The notes: generated by a model not told the origin, from the sequence alone. Counted from the stretch's first letter, positions 1 to 9,377 are shown. The stretch: 64,000 nt of DNA from Spirosoma endophyticum (GCF_900112365.1 NZ_FOLQ01000011.1:124001-188000); one strand, 5' to 3'. Translations and numbers: made by a program.

Positions 1-927
1 ATCTTCGGTATCGTCCTCTTGCTGAACGATTTCGGGAATCATTAGTTGTAAGTCGAAATTGAAATTAGCTTTAAGCCCCCGGAAATAAGGCGCGATCCGT
101 TCGGGGCGCGTCCAGACTTCGCCCACCGTGTAGGCGCGAGACGGTCCGTCGCCACGGTTTGCCGCTTCAACCACCCCCCCGAATTCCTGCCAGAACTCAT
201 GGTTTTTGGGTTCATCGAATTCCCGGTAAAGGTGACGGGCCGCATCAAGCCGAAAGCCATCCAGACCTATTTCGTTGAGCCAATAGCGGGCGATGGTAAA
301 GATTTCTTCCCGCAGCGGACGGTGGTCGAAATTCAGGTCGGGCATGCCGCTCCAGAACATACCATAATATTTCTCCCTATACGTAGCACCGCGAACGGAA
401 TGCCAAGGATTTCGTTCACCCGAATCAGCCGTAATGTCGCGGGTAGCCAGATTGCGCGATTTAATTTCCTCGGGAAGCAGCCATTTGTAATAGTTCCAGT
501 ATGGATTGTCCGGCCCTTTGGATGCTTCCCGAAACCACGGATGCTGAATGCTGGTGTGATGAATCACTAAATCGATAATGACAGCAATACCCCGCTGGTG
601 GGCTTCGCTGACCAGTCGTTTGAAATCGTCCAGCGTACCATACTCCGGGTCGATACCGTAGTAATCCGTTACGTCGTATTTATGATAGGTTGGGGATGGA
701 TTGATAGGCATCAGCCAGATAGCCGAAATGCCAAGACTCTTCAAATAATCGAGATTGTTGGTAACGCCATTGAGATCGCCGATGCCATCGCCATTGGAGT
801 CGGCAAATGAACGAACGAAAATTTCGTAATGAACTCCCGAACAACCCGTACGAATTTGGCTTACTGGTAATTGGTCAAACGACACGTTGGACTGCGAAAC
901 GACTGATTTAGAAGGACTGGATTGCAT
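1..927 (-). CDS. GH13 alpha-amylase family enzyme, N-terminal 309 residues (runs off the window)
   Basis: The minus-strand frame is open from ATG at 927 to base 1, with a TGA directly before the ATG, so this start is the earliest possible. Seen in order: the barrel entry segment YEIFVRSFADSNGDGIGDL near residue 34, a strand with IDLVIHHTS (GH13 region I), then GFRLDAARH (region II, nucleophile Asp) and GEVW (region III, acid Glu). Region IV with the last catalytic Asp lies outside the window. There is no clear signal peptide, so a cytoplasmic alpha-glucan or trehalose-type hydrolase/transferase is likely. The exact substrate cannot be read from this part. Confidence 0.9.
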   Translation of the reverse strand, partial: MQSSPSKSVVSQSNVSFDQLPVSQIRTGCSGVHYEIFVRSFADSNGDGIGDLNGVTNNLDYLKSLGISAIWLMPINPSPTYHKYDVTDYYGIDPEYGTLDDFKRLVSEAHQRGIAVIIDLVIHHTSIQHPWFREASKGPDNPYWNYYKWLLPEEIKSRNLATRDITADSGERNPWHSVRGATYREKYYGMFWSGMPDLNFDHRPLREEIFTIARYWLNEIGLDGFRLDAARHLYREFDEPKNHEFWQEFGGVVEAANRGDGPSRAYTVGEVWTRPERIAPYFRGLKANFNFDLQLMIPEIVQQEDDTED

Positions 928-1096
928 TCAGAGAGAGAATTGCTACTCGTTACCAAACCGAGAAATTAACCGGTGAGTTTGAAAACTAACCTAAGATAGA
1001 TGTATGTACTACAATTGTCCTAACACATACAGAAAAGATCGTATTTTTTCGACAGGGTTTCCAATCCTGAAATCCTGTTACTCCTCTCAGAAAGTC

Positions 1097-1687
1097 TTAA
1101 CGGACATAGGCTTTCAGTGCCTGATAGACCCGGTGCGTTGGCAGGCCCATAACAGTGTAAAAGGAGCCTTCCAGTCGTTCGATGCCAACGAGCCCAATAA
1201 AATCCTGCGCCCCATATGAACCGGCCTTGTCGAAGGGGGCGCATTCGCGGATGTAATACGTAATCTCGTCGTCGGTTAACGTAGCGAATTGTACCGTGGT
1301 TTCGTCGGTGAACGAGTCCAGATGTGGCTCACCATCATTGGCGGGCGATAGAATCGCGACTCCCGTTCGAACGCGGTGAGTACGTTCCGACAAGGCACGT
1401 AGCATTCGACGGGCATCGGCCTCATCCTGTGGCTTATTCAGGATTTGATCGGCTAAGATCACGACTGTATCCGCGCAGAGAACGATCCGGCTCCCCAGAT
1501 CAGCCCTGAATTGGTCAGCTTTCTGACAGGCTAAATATTCAGCTACCTCATCAGCAGGCATGTCGTCCGGGAATATTTCGTCGGTTGGGCGGGTTTCAAT
1601 GGTGAACACGAAGCCCGCATCGGTCATGAGCTGTTTTCGGCGCGGTGACCCCGAAGCCAGCACAAGTGGATAGCGTAATGTGAGCAT
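1097..1687 (-). CDS. maf: Maf family nucleoside triphosphate pyrophosphatase
   Basis: This 196-residue protein has the Maf fold signature: PLVLASGSPRRKQL at the N-terminus, CADTVVI near residue 73 (catalytic Asp), the conserved KPQDEADARRML segment and a GSYGAQDFIG block. The family hydrolyses dTTP, UTP or modified nucleotides to monophosphates and is linked to septum formation. I chose the ATG at 1687 because it puts the signature at the usual distance from the start; an ATG seven codons upstream (1708) is possible. It lies alone between the amylase-like gene and the divergent GNAT gene. Confidence 0.92.
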   Translation of the reverse strand: MLTLRYPLVLASGSPRRKQLMTDAGFVFTIETRPTDEIFPDDMPADEVAEYLACQKADQFRADLGSRIVLCADTVVILADQILNKPQDEADARRMLRALSERTHRVRTGVAILSPANDGEPHLDSFTDETTVQFATLTDDEITYYIRECAPFDKAGSYGAQDFIGLVGIERLEGSFYTVMGLPTHRVYQALKAYVR

Positions 1688-1765
1688 ATAATCAGAAGTA
1701 CGAATCACAAAAATAACCCAAAGACAGGGGTTTTACGTATATTGGTAAGTTTCTTGCACTGCCTT

Positions 1766-2296
1766 ATGACCATCCGACCTGCTACGACCGCCGACGCAGC
1801 TCCGCTAACGGAGCTTGCTACATTAACCATGCGCGAAGCCTTTGGGCCACCTCATAATCCAGCCGAACTGGTTGATGAATATATCCAGTCGTCCATTACA
1901 CAAGCTGCTTTAGAAACCGAACTGACCGATCCACGCTCCGCGTTTTTTGTACTTGAACTGCCCGATGGAACACTCGTTGGCTATGCCAAGCTGCGTCGAC
2001 ATAAACCTCCACGGCAGATGGCTGATCGAAACGCAATCGAAATTCAACGTATCTATCTTCTTCAGTCGCAAATTGGTCAGGGACAGGGTCGAATGCTAAT
2101 GGAATACTGTCTCGACTGGGCACGCAGGCAGGGTTTTTCGGCTGTCTGGCTTGGCGTTTGGGAGCGTAATGCCCGGGCAATAGCCTTTTATGAGCGGCTG
2201 GGTTTCAGGAAAATAGGCTTCCATTATTTTCAGTTTGGCTCCGAACGGCAGCGTGATTTCTGGCTCGAAAAAACAGTTACAGACAGGCCGGGTTAA
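1766..2296 (+). CDS. GNAT family N-acetyltransferase
   Basis: A 176-residue protein starting MTIRPATTADA, the usual opening beta strand of GNAT enzymes. Acetyl-CoA binding motif A is visible as QSQIGQGQGRMLMEYCLDWA (Q/RxxGxG/A), and the closing strand is AIAFYERLGFRKIG, typical of motif B. It would transfer an acetyl group from acetyl-CoA to a small-molecule or protein amine; the acceptor is unknown. A TTG at 1742 is in frame, but the ATG at 1766 fits the fold better. It is divergent from maf. Confidence 0.85.
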   Translation: MTIRPATTADAAPLTELATLTMREAFGPPHNPAELVDEYIQSSITQAALETELTDPRSAFFVLELPDGTLVGYAKLRRHKPPRQMADRNAIEIQRIYLLQSQIGQGQGRMLMEYCLDWARRQGFSAVWLGVWERNARAIAFYERLGFRKIGFHYFQFGSERQRDFWLEKTVTDRPG

Positions 2297-2358
2297 CTCA
2301 GGCGGTCGTCATTAAACTATTCATGCCGATTTGCGTCTAATAGTCGTTTTATTTACCA

Positions 2359-4347
2359 ATGAATCAGCCGTACCCGAGCGTCTATAAGCTAACCCTGCTC
2401 CATATTTTGGTGGGGTTGCTGCTTGTTGCCGGATGCGCTACCCGCGCCGTTGCCCAGGTGCCACAACAGGATACCACCTTGCATGTGAAAATCAGCGAAG
2501 GACCGGTCGATTCGCTTACACTTCATCACGTAGCTGTAACGGACAGTATTCTGATGCAGCGCGACAGTGTTTTCTACACAAAGCTAAAGGCCTCAATGTA
2601 TAAGCATCGACTAACACGACAGCTCTATGACGCTGTTTTTCAGGATGTTTATAACAGCCGGGTGAGGACGGGTGAAGTCAGTCAGCTTGAAGTTAACCCG
2701 TTCAAGACGTTCGAGGGACGTATCATTGGCGATATCTACATCCGGCGGCTCAGCGTATTCGGGCAAACGGTTTATGATACCCTCCGTAAACCCGCTAACT
2801 GGATCGAACGAACCGGTAACCGATTGCATACCAATACCCGCGAACACGTCATCCGCAATTCATATTTGCTTTTCCAGCAGGGCGATGCCCTGAACCCGAC
2901 CGTATTGCGCGATAACGAGCGTTTATTACGAACGACATCCATTTTTCACGATGCCCGGATTCTGGTGCTCCCTCGCCCGGGGAGTAAACAGTTTGTGGAC
3001 GTGTATGTAATCACGCAGGACGTCTGGTCCTTACTTCCCAACGGCGGATTTGGGGGGCTTACTAACTTCAGCGTTGGCTTTGATCAGGTCAATTTTAGAG
3101 GATTGGGCCACCAGCTTTTTGCGCAGGTGGCGTATTCGGGTACTGATCCGAGGCAAAAGCTGGAATATCAGGCACGCTACAAAGTGCCCTTTATCGGCAA
3201 AACATTCCTCACGGCCGAGGCTGACATGCTGTACTTACGCGATTTGAAGCAGGCTGCTGTTAAATTATACCGGCCGTTTCTGACCCCCGACATGAAATAT
3301 GCCGGTTCTATCGAATTGAATCGTACGCAGGTCAACAACCGGATTGTCACGCGAAATGAAGTGACACGTAATGATACGGCTATACTAGTTCCGCTAACGT
3401 ATAATTATTCCGATGTCTGGATCGGGCGGTCGTTTCGCTTGTTCTACAGTCGGCCCGATACCGATGAGAAAGGTCGTTCCCGCCTTGTTATTTCACTGCG
3501 AAACACGAGTTACACGTATTTCAACCGGCCCAATGTGACAGCGGATACGAACCAGCTTTATCAGAATAGTCGTACCACGCTGTTCAGTGTCGGCTATACC
3601 CGGCGCAAATATGTTCGTGACGTGTTAATTTATGGGTTTGGGCGCACAGAGGACGTACCGATCGGGGAGTCCGTCGCGGCTATCGCTGGGTTCGACAATG
3701 CCGAACTGGGTGAGCGCCTGTATATGGGTTTGAATTTTTCGCAGGGCAAATATGTCCGTCGGATTGGTTACCTCTATGGCTTAATTAATTTTGGTGGCTA
3801 CATTCGGAAGAATAAGATTGAACAGGGCATTTTTTCCTTTGAATCGAACTATTTCAGTCCACTGATGAAAACGAGGTGGGGCAACATGCGTCATTTTCTC
3901 AATACACGGTTTACAACCGGGATCAATCGCTTTGATAATGAATATCTTACACTGAGCAGCAGTGGGAGTGGTATCAATACCGATGGGATTGGTATCAACA
4001 GCGATGCCCTCCGTGGCACAAAACGTTTTCTGATCAACTACGAAAATATTCTGTTTTCCCGATTGAGCCTGATCGGATTTCGCGTGGCGTTCATTACGTT
4101 CGCTAACATCGGTTTAGTCAGTTTTACAAACCACGCTTTCCTGAGTGGCCCTTTTTATCAGGGATATGGTATCGGTTTTCGACTCCGGAATGAAAATTTA
4201 ACGTTCAATAGTTTTCAGATCCGGCTGAGTTATTATCCCAATATTCCCGGCAACACAATCCCGTTTCGTCAGGCGGTTGAAGGTATTCCGGCACTACGAC
4301 TGCGCGATTTTGATCTATCGGCACCCCAACTTGTTCCTTATCGTTAA
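2359..4347 (+). CDS. Outer-membrane protein with POTRA-like segment and C-terminal beta barrel (BamA/TamA-like)
   Basis: The 662-residue product begins with a hydrophobic leader (residues 10-33) containing LLVAGCATRAVAQ, readable as a lipobox or as a signal ending in AQ. Residues about 110-220 (GDIYIRRLSVFGQTVYD..., then ALNPTVLRDNERLLRTTSIFHDARILVLP) look like a single POTRA domain. The rest is alternating strands ending in a barrel, as in surface-antigen D15 relatives. It is shorter than a true BamA, so it is probably an accessory Omp85-like protein whose client is unknown. It stands alone, 62 bp after the GNAT gene. Confidence 0.65.
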   Translation: MNQPYPSVYKLTLLHILVGLLLVAGCATRAVAQVPQQDTTLHVKISEGPVDSLTLHHVAVTDSILMQRDSVFYTKLKASMYKHRLTRQLYDAVFQDVYNSRVRTGEVSQLEVNPFKTFEGRIIGDIYIRRLSVFGQTVYDTLRKPANWIERTGNRLHTNTREHVIRNSYLLFQQGDALNPTVLRDNERLLRTTSIFHDARILVLPRPGSKQFVDVYVITQDVWSLLPNGGFGGLTNFSVGFDQVNFRGLGHQLFAQVAYSGTDPRQKLEYQARYKVPFIGKTFLTAEADMLYLRDLKQAAVKLYRPFLTPDMKYAGSIELNRTQVNNRIVTRNEVTRNDTAILVPLTYNYSDVWIGRSFRLFYSRPDTDEKGRSRLVISLRNTSYTYFNRPNVTADTNQLYQNSRTTLFSVGYTRRKYVRDVLIYGFGRTEDVPIGESVAAIAGFDNAELGERLYMGLNFSQGKYVRRIGYLYGLINFGGYIRKNKIEQGIFSFESNYFSPLMKTRWGNMRHFLNTRFTTGINRFDNEYLTLSSSGSGINTDGIGINSDALRGTKRFLINYENILFSRLSLIGFRVAFITFANIGLVSFTNHAFLSGPFYQGYGIGFRLRNENLTFNSFQIRLSYYPNIPGNTIPFRQAVEGIPALRLRDFDLSAPQLVPYR

Positions 4348-4356
4348 AAAAATAAA

Positions 4357-4399
4357 TACATTAAATGTTGGTACATTAAATACAAATACATTATATTTG
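4357..4399 (+). promoter_or_regulatory. Promoter of the marR gene with three direct repeats (probable operator)
   Basis: TACATTAAAT occurs at 4357 and 4372, and TACATTATAT at 4387, so three copies sit exactly 15 bp apart. A perfect Bacteroidota -7 element (TATATTTG, 4392-4399) overlaps the third copy, and a TTG at 4368-4370 lies 21 bp before it in the place of a -33 element. The gene's ATG is only 4 bp after the -7 element. Autoregulation by the MarR product is an inference. Confidence 0.6.
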
Positions 4400-4403
4400 T
4401 GGC

Positions 4404-4859
4404 ATGTCAATAGAAACAGACATCAAACAAGCCACTCCATTCAGAACACCCTATCATCGGTTAATGGTGAATCTGATGTATACCAGCAACTGGATTGCCG
4501 CCAGCCAGACGAAACTGTTAAAACCATCTGGGTTGACACTGCAGCAGTACAATGTGCTTCGCATTCTACGGGGCCAGTACCCTAATCCGGTTAAAGTGAG
4601 TGATATCACAGAGCGGATGCTCGATAAAATGTCGAACGCGTCGCGATTAATCGATAAGCTGGTTGCCAAGAAACTGGTGCTACGTACCGAATGCCCAAGT
4701 GACCGACGGGCGGTTGATGTTGTCATAACGGATAAAGGGTTGGAATTGCTCCAGAAACTGGATGTTCACCAAACCGAATGGAACGATGAACAACGTAACA
4801 AATTGACCGAAGACGAAGCTACTTACCTGAGTCAATTACTGGACAGACTGCGCGCTTAA
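4404..4859 (+). CDS. MarR family transcriptional regulator
   Basis: A 151-residue winged-helix protein. The recognition region reads LTLQQYNVLRILRG...KVSDITERM...SNASRLIDKLVAKKLV, followed by the wing CPSDRRAVDVVITDKG, the standard MarR layout in the middle of an all-helical dimer. It lies 44 bp before a yceI-like gene on the same strand, which is therefore its likely target together with itself. The start is fixed by the family-like opening MSIETDIKQ, and the promoter is so close that the mRNA may have almost no leader. Confidence 0.9.
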   Translation: MSIETDIKQATPFRTPYHRLMVNLMYTSNWIAASQTKLLKPSGLTLQQYNVLRILRGQYPNPVKVSDITERMLDKMSNASRLIDKLVAKKLVLRTECPSDRRAVDVVITDKGLELLQKLDVHQTEWNDEQRNKLTEDEATYLSQLLDRLRA

Positions 4860-4903
4860 TTTATTCATCATTCACGTTTTAATAAATCAATTAATTTACA
4901 ACA

Positions 4904-5473
4904 ATGAAAAAGGCAACCTTATTTGCTGCATTATTATTCTCTTCAGTTGGCGCTTTTGCTCAGAACTGGACACTCGATAAAGCACACTCTAACCTGGGCT
5001 TTACGGTAACTCACATGATGTTATCGGAAGTAGATGGCAAATTCCAGAATTTCGATGTGAAAATGACGTCGTCGAAAGATGATTTCACCGATGCTCAGAT
5101 TGACTTAACGGCCGATGTAGCCAGTATTAACACGAACCAGGAAAAACGGGATGGTCACCTGAAAAGCCCTGACTTTTTCGACGCTACCAAGTATCCTACC
5201 CTGTCGTTCAAAAGCAAGTCGATCAGCAAAGTATCGGGTAATAAATACAAACTGATGGGTGACCTGACGATGCACGGTGTAACCAAGCCTGTAACACTTG
5301 ACGCCGTGATTACGGGTCCGGTAACGAACCCACAGAGCAAGAAAACCTTAGCGGGTTTCAAAGTAACGGGTGAAGTAAAACGGGCTGATTTCACCGTCGG
5401 TACAGCTCCTGCTGCTGTTGTTAGCGACGAAATTGCAATTCGGGCAACTGGCGAGCTTGTTAAGGCCAACTAG
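4904..5473 (+). CDS. YceI family protein (periplasmic lipid-binding)
   Basis: This 189-residue protein has a signal peptide (MKKATLFAALLFSSVGAFAQ) and the YceI lipocalin-like fold: WTLDKAHSNLGFTVTHMM at the mature N-terminus, GHLKSPDFFDATKYPTLSF in the middle and LMGDLTMHGVTKPVTLD after it. Relatives bind polyisoprenoid lipids and are exported. It follows the MarR gene by 44 bp and is probably co-transcribed. A strong hairpin closes the unit. Confidence 0.92.
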   Translation: MKKATLFAALLFSSVGAFAQNWTLDKAHSNLGFTVTHMMLSEVDGKFQNFDVKMTSSKDDFTDAQIDLTADVASINTNQEKRDGHLKSPDFFDATKYPTLSFKSKSISKVSGNKYKLMGDLTMHGVTKPVTLDAVITGPVTNPQSKKTLAGFKVTGEVKRADFTVGTAPAAVVSDEIAIRATGELVKAN

Positions 5474-5497
5474 GATAACCTAACCTAAACTATAGTG

Positions 5498-5534
5498 AAA
5501 TCCCTGATACCTAACGGTGTCAGGGATTTTTTTG
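5498..5534. terminator. Bidirectional intrinsic terminator after yceI
   Basis: A 14-bp stem (5498-5511 pairing with 5516-5529, one wobble pair) with a 4-base loop is followed by a T run on the plus strand and preceded by A-rich sequence. The stop codon of the convergent hydrolase gene lies inside the right arm. Confidence 0.8.
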
Positions 5535-6326
5535 TGACGATTTTGGCGTTAACTGTAATCTCGCCAATTTTTTTTGGATAAAGGCCGCTACGTCATTGGG
5601 GGCTTCCCAGGGCAGGAGATGACCGGCATTGTCAATCGTTTCGAACGTAGCGTTTTTTAGGTAGGGCAACGTCAGGGTTGGTTGAACATCGGGTGCAAGA
5701 GCCTTGTCCTCCGTGCCAACCAGAATTGATACCGGTACGTTAATACCGCTTATCTGCGCCGAAATATCTTCTTTACTTCCGAATGTAAGCCAGGCTTTCC
5801 AGGCCGCTTCAGACGTTCGCAGGTTGTCGGCGATAATCTGTTCTTTCGCCATTTCCGAAAGAGGCCTGACTGTGATTTTGGCGAATGTTTTCTCGGCTGC
5901 CGACCGCAGACCGTGGGTTTTGAGCATCTCTTCCCGATCCGCATCCGGAATAGGTTCGGGTTTTGGCGGTGAGGGTGATAATAGAATAAGTGATTGAAGG
6001 CCAATGGGTTGCCGACTGGCCAAGGCGAAAGCAACCTTGCTGCTTAGCGAATGACCGACGAGTACGAAGTCGTGAACGTCCAGCGTATCAAGCAAATCCA
6101 CTACGTCATCAGCCATCGTTTCCACTGAGTAGCCCGTAGCTGGTGCATCTGAGTCGCCATGTCCACGTAAATCAATCGCCAGACAGCGATACGCGTCAGG
6201 CAGTTGGCCGATAACCGTTTGCCACTCCAGTGCCGAACCACCGAAATAGTGGAGAAATACAAGCGTTAAAGACCCACTGCCTACGTCGAGGACATTGAGC
6301 CGGGTATTATTGGTGGAATAAAGCAC
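5520..6326 (-). CDS. Alpha/beta hydrolase
   Basis: A 268-residue alpha/beta-hydrolase fold: oxyanion segment VFLHYFGGSALEW, strand/turn AIDLRGHGDSD, nucleophile elbow GHSLSS (Ser about 93), acid Asp in GTEDKALAP and His in NAGHLLPWEAP. There is no signal peptide, so the enzyme is cytoplasmic. Starts with GTG 12 bp after the stop of the GH1-like gene, so it is the last gene of that operon. Its substrate is unknown; position suggests an ester or lactone in the same sugar-oxidation route. Confidence 0.85.
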   Translation of the reverse strand: MLYSTNNTRLNVLDVGSGSLTLVFLHYFGGSALEWQTVIGQLPDAYRCLAIDLRGHGDSDAPATGYSVETMADDVVDLLDTLDVHDFVLVGHSLSSKVAFALASRQPIGLQSLILLSPSPPKPEPIPDADREEMLKTHGLRSAAEKTFAKITVRPLSEMAKEQIIADNLRTSEAAWKAWLTFGSKEDISAQISGINVPVSILVGTEDKALAPDVQPTLTLPYLKNATFETIDNAGHLLPWEAPNDVAAFIQKKLARLQLTPKSSQKNP

Positions 6327-6338
6327 AGGAAGCGTGGG

Positions 6339-7679
6339 TTAGGTGGCTACTTTCAGCTGCGCCGGGCGTTCTGTAATCTCAAGCATCTCAGCATGTGGCA
6401 CAATCGTAATCTGCCCAAATTCCTGCAACAGCATCTTATACGTTTCGGCAACGGGTCGGGGCTTGCGGTCAAGATCATAGAGCCCGCAGGCATTTACGTG
6501 GTTATTAACCTCTTTGAGTTGCGAATCCCAGTCCATCTGGTCGATCAGGCTATACCATGTGAAGCCAATTACGGGTACGCCATCCCGGCGCATGCGCATA
6601 ACACTTACCCATTGTTTCAACAGCCAGATTGGCGCCAGATCAGCCTCAAATACATTGGTCTCTGTGTGCATAACCGGCATTCGATACCGCTCGTAATAGT
6701 CTTTGGTAATTTCATACCAGCCCAGCACATCCATGGACGTCTCAATCGACCCGTCAGGAAGTTTTATGCGCTCGTTACGGCCATAGTAGTCATTGCCCAT
6801 AACTTGATAGCCCGGCGGTTTACCTGCCATAAACCAATCGTATTCCTCACGAGTCAACCCATTGTCCATCATGTACATAGCAACCGAGGCTGACGGCTGA
6901 TTGGCATAGAGTAGATCCAGCGATAGAAAACGAAGCTCATTCTCCAGCATAATTTGCGGTGAAGGCGTTGCCTTAATTTCGTGCGTATATTCGGCACTTT
7001 CGCTTTGCACGATCACGCAATCGTTTCGGCGCTTGACGATTTCGTGATTGCCCATAATGCTGGCGGCCACGCAATGCTTGAGTGCGGTAACGAATCCTTT
7101 GTCGGTTTTAAGCTGCTCATTCCAGGCACCTTCTTTGCCGCTAAGCCGAGCCGTTACGTAAATCTCGTTGACGGGCGTATAATAGCGCACCCACGGATAG
7201 CGCTCGGCCACAGCTCCGGCAAACTCCGCAAAAAGAACGGGCAAGTCGGGGTTCTGGTAGTCGCCAATCCAGTCTGGTACGCCAAAATGCATCAAATCAA
7301 GTATCGGTGTTATGTTGAGCCGCTTAATTTCGGCCATTGCTTCGTCGGCGAAACTCCAGTCGAACTTGCCCGATCCCTGATGGATGCTGTAGTACGGTAA
7401 ACCATAACGCAAAACGTTCAGCCCCATCTCTCTAACCAATCCAAGGTCTTCCTTGAAGCGCTCATAATGACCACACTCCCGAAGCAAATCCCGACGAACC
7501 TTGCCGTGCTGAATAGTGGGATAGGAACACTCGATTCCTGTGGCAAACATGAAATTGCCAGGTGTATTGACGGGCAATCCACTACCATCATGACCACCCG
7601 CGCCACCGAACTGGTCGCCCTCGTAGTTGCCATCGCCAAACTGTTTTTTAATTCGATCTAAAAATCCTTTTTGAGCCAT
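6339..7679 (-). CDS. GH1-like glycoside hydrolase (beta-glucosidase type)
   Basis: The 446-residue TIM-barrel protein shows the clan GH-A pattern: GLNVLRYGLPYYSIH early, ILDLMHFGVPDWIGDY, then YYTPVNEIY (acid/base Glu, equivalent to TFNEP) and MHTETNVFEAD (nucleophile Glu, equivalent to ITENG), with GFTWYSLIDQMDWD near the end. The motifs deviate from textbook GH1, so it belongs to a divergent branch. No signal peptide is present; the Gly-rich N-terminus (GDQFGGAGGHDGSG) is unusual. It lies 57 bp after the GMC oxidoreductase gene and probably acts with it on glycosides. Confidence 0.75.
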   Translation of the reverse strand: MAQKGFLDRIKKQFGDGNYEGDQFGGAGGHDGSGLPVNTPGNFMFATGIECSYPTIQHGKVRRDLLRECGHYERFKEDLGLVREMGLNVLRYGLPYYSIHQGSGKFDWSFADEAMAEIKRLNITPILDLMHFGVPDWIGDYQNPDLPVLFAEFAGAVAERYPWVRYYTPVNEIYVTARLSGKEGAWNEQLKTDKGFVTALKHCVAASIMGNHEIVKRRNDCVIVQSESAEYTHEIKATPSPQIMLENELRFLSLDLLYANQPSASVAMYMMDNGLTREEYDWFMAGKPPGYQVMGNDYYGRNERIKLPDGSIETSMDVLGWYEITKDYYERYRMPVMHTETNVFEADLAPIWLLKQWVSVMRMRRDGVPVIGFTWYSLIDQMDWDSQLKEVNNHVNACGLYDLDRKPRPVAETYKMLLQEFGQITIVPHAEMLEITERPAQLKVAT

Positions 7680-7736
7680 ACGTAGCGCGGGTGGGAACCC
7701 TAAATGAACTATTGCTAATTGCGGGTTTCTACCGCA

Positions 7737-9281
7737 TTACTTGTGCTTTTCCAGAAATCGATCCGCCGTTCGGAGCGCTAAAGCCATGATTGTCAGGGCC
7801 GGATTAACGCTCAGTGCACTAGGAAACGTTGAGTTATCGCTGATAAACAGGTTAGGAGTATCGAATGATTGCCCGTCTGGACTCACCACTGACGTAGCCG
7901 GGTCAGTTCCCATACGGCACGTACCGATGACGTGCGCATTACGGGGGAAAGCCCAGATATTTCTGGCACTCGCTGCGGACCAGATGTCTCGCATAATCTT
8001 ATCTGCATGGGCCGTCATCCGTTTCTCATTTTCACCATTCGAGAAATAAATACGCGGTTTGGGTAGTCCACGGATGTCTTTCTCGTCGGATAATTCCAGA
8101 TAATTATGGGCATGGGGGAGGCAATCGCCAAGAATATTGATGCCTGCTACGTGGTTATAAGCCAGTGCAGCTTGCTTCAGATCTTGTCCCCAAAGCCCTC
8201 GTGCCCGTGCCATCTGTGAAATATAGGTGACAGGCATCACGCCGATGGATTGGAGGAGGTACCCCCCGGCAAAGTCAGCCTTTTCGGGTCGATGGGTATC
8301 TTCCGAAATCAGGGCGCCGGGAATGCCTTTGTAGGGTCGTATGTCCTCTTCAAATTCGCCCCAGATCTGCAATCCTGTATGCGCCATAACGTTCCGGCCG
8401 ACCTGACCGCTGCTATTGGCCAGGTTGTTCAGGAGGAGCAGCCGGGCCGTTTCGATCGTTCCGGCGCAGAGAAACACGTAGCGGCAGCGTTGACGTTCTT
8501 CCTGCCCATTTCGGATGTAAATTACCTCACTGATTCGACCGGCTGCATCTTTAATTAGCTGCGTAACGAAACTCTCGGGTCGGATCTCTGCGCCGTGGTG
8601 TACGGCCAGAGGGATGTACGTTACGTCCATACTGGCTTTTGCTCCAATGTTGCACCCTGCCTGGCAGAATCCCCGATTCGCACAGGCAGGCCGATAACCG
8701 ACCCCCTCCTGATAATAGCCTGCCGACAAGGCCGCATTGGCCGCTGGGGAGGTTTTGATTCCGAGTTCTTTACAACCCCTTTCCATCAACTGACCCGCGC
8801 CGTTTATGGGCAATGGCCCCAGCGCATAAGCACGTTTACGAGCAGGTCCCCATGGGTAAGGTGATGGACCGGAAATGCCCAGAAACTGCTCAACCTCATC
8901 GTAATAAGGTTCAATCTGATCAAATCCGAGAGGCCAGTCTTCACCCACACCAAAGTCGGTGCGGAGTTGAAAGTCGTCGGGTTGGGCGCGAGGGGTGTAG
9001 GCAGTATAATGCAAAGTCGATCCACCAACCCCCGTACCGGAATTGTTGCTGCCAAAAGGAATCGGATCATTGCCCGCGCTTAGCCGTTCGTCGTTCCAGA
9101 ATAGTTTTTCCTGGGATTTTTCGTCGGTGGCGAAATCGGTTGCCGGGTTCCAGTGTTTTCCGGCTTCGAGTGCTACTACCTTCAGACCCGCAGCCGCGAG
9201 TCGTGCCAGTAAGGGAGCGCCACCCGCGCCGGTACCAATCACAACAGCGTCAACTGTTTCGGAAGTTTTGTAATGTTTCAT
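7737..9281 (-). CDS. GMC family FAD-dependent oxidoreductase
   Basis: A 514-residue flavoprotein. The N-terminus has the FAD-binding VVIGTGAGGAPLLARLAAAG with the following acidic residue in VALEAGKHW, and the GMC signature GVGGSTLHYTAYTPR. The C-terminus has HVIGTCRMGTDP (active-site His), then SDNSTFPSALSVNPALTIMAL. It oxidises a sugar or alcohol carbon. I start it at ATG 9281; the five upstream codons are part of a hairpin repeat. The gene for a gluconate dehydrogenase subunit 3-like partner precedes it, as is common for membrane-linked sugar dehydrogenases, but no cytochrome subunit gene is nearby. Confidence 0.9.
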   Translation of the reverse strand: MKHYKTSETVDAVVIGTGAGGAPLLARLAAAGLKVVALEAGKHWNPATDFATDEKSQEKLFWNDERLSAGNDPIPFGSNNSGTGVGGSTLHYTAYTPRAQPDDFQLRTDFGVGEDWPLGFDQIEPYYDEVEQFLGISGPSPYPWGPARKRAYALGPLPINGAGQLMERGCKELGIKTSPAANAALSAGYYQEGVGYRPACANRGFCQAGCNIGAKASMDVTYIPLAVHHGAEIRPESFVTQLIKDAAGRISEVIYIRNGQEERQRCRYVFLCAGTIETARLLLLNNLANSSGQVGRNVMAHTGLQIWGEFEEDIRPYKGIPGALISEDTHRPEKADFAGGYLLQSIGVMPVTYISQMARARGLWGQDLKQAALAYNHVAGINILGDCLPHAHNYLELSDEKDIRGLPKPRIYFSNGENEKRMTAHADKIMRDIWSAASARNIWAFPRNAHVIGTCRMGTDPATSVVSPDGQSFDTPNLFISDNSTFPSALSVNPALTIMALALRTADRFLEKHK

Positions 9282-9377
9282 AAAAGCATGGAGCAAGGTG
9301 CAGGGAGTGAGGTATATGGTTTAGCGAGCTGGATTAACTCGTTATACCATGCCCCCAGCTCCTCGCTCCGTGCTTTT
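9282..9377. repeat. Self-repetitive inverted repeat between the GMC and subunit 3 genes
   Basis: Left arm 9282-9307 and right arm 9352-9377 pair imperfectly (about 21 of 26, several mismatches being wobble pairs), and pairing resumes around ATGGT/ACCAT inside. Each arm is built of short GGAGCAAGG-like units. The right arm encodes the last residues of the upstream gene (REPKSTERGAGGMV). Confidence 0.6.

Noticed and set aside
199-570. Open plus-strand frame in the first kilobase
   Set aside because: It is antisense to a clear GH13 gene with catalytic motifs, whose reading continues to the window edge.
6393-6893. 166-codon plus-strand frame
   Set aside because: It is the complement of the GH1-like gene and has no motif or start signal of its own.
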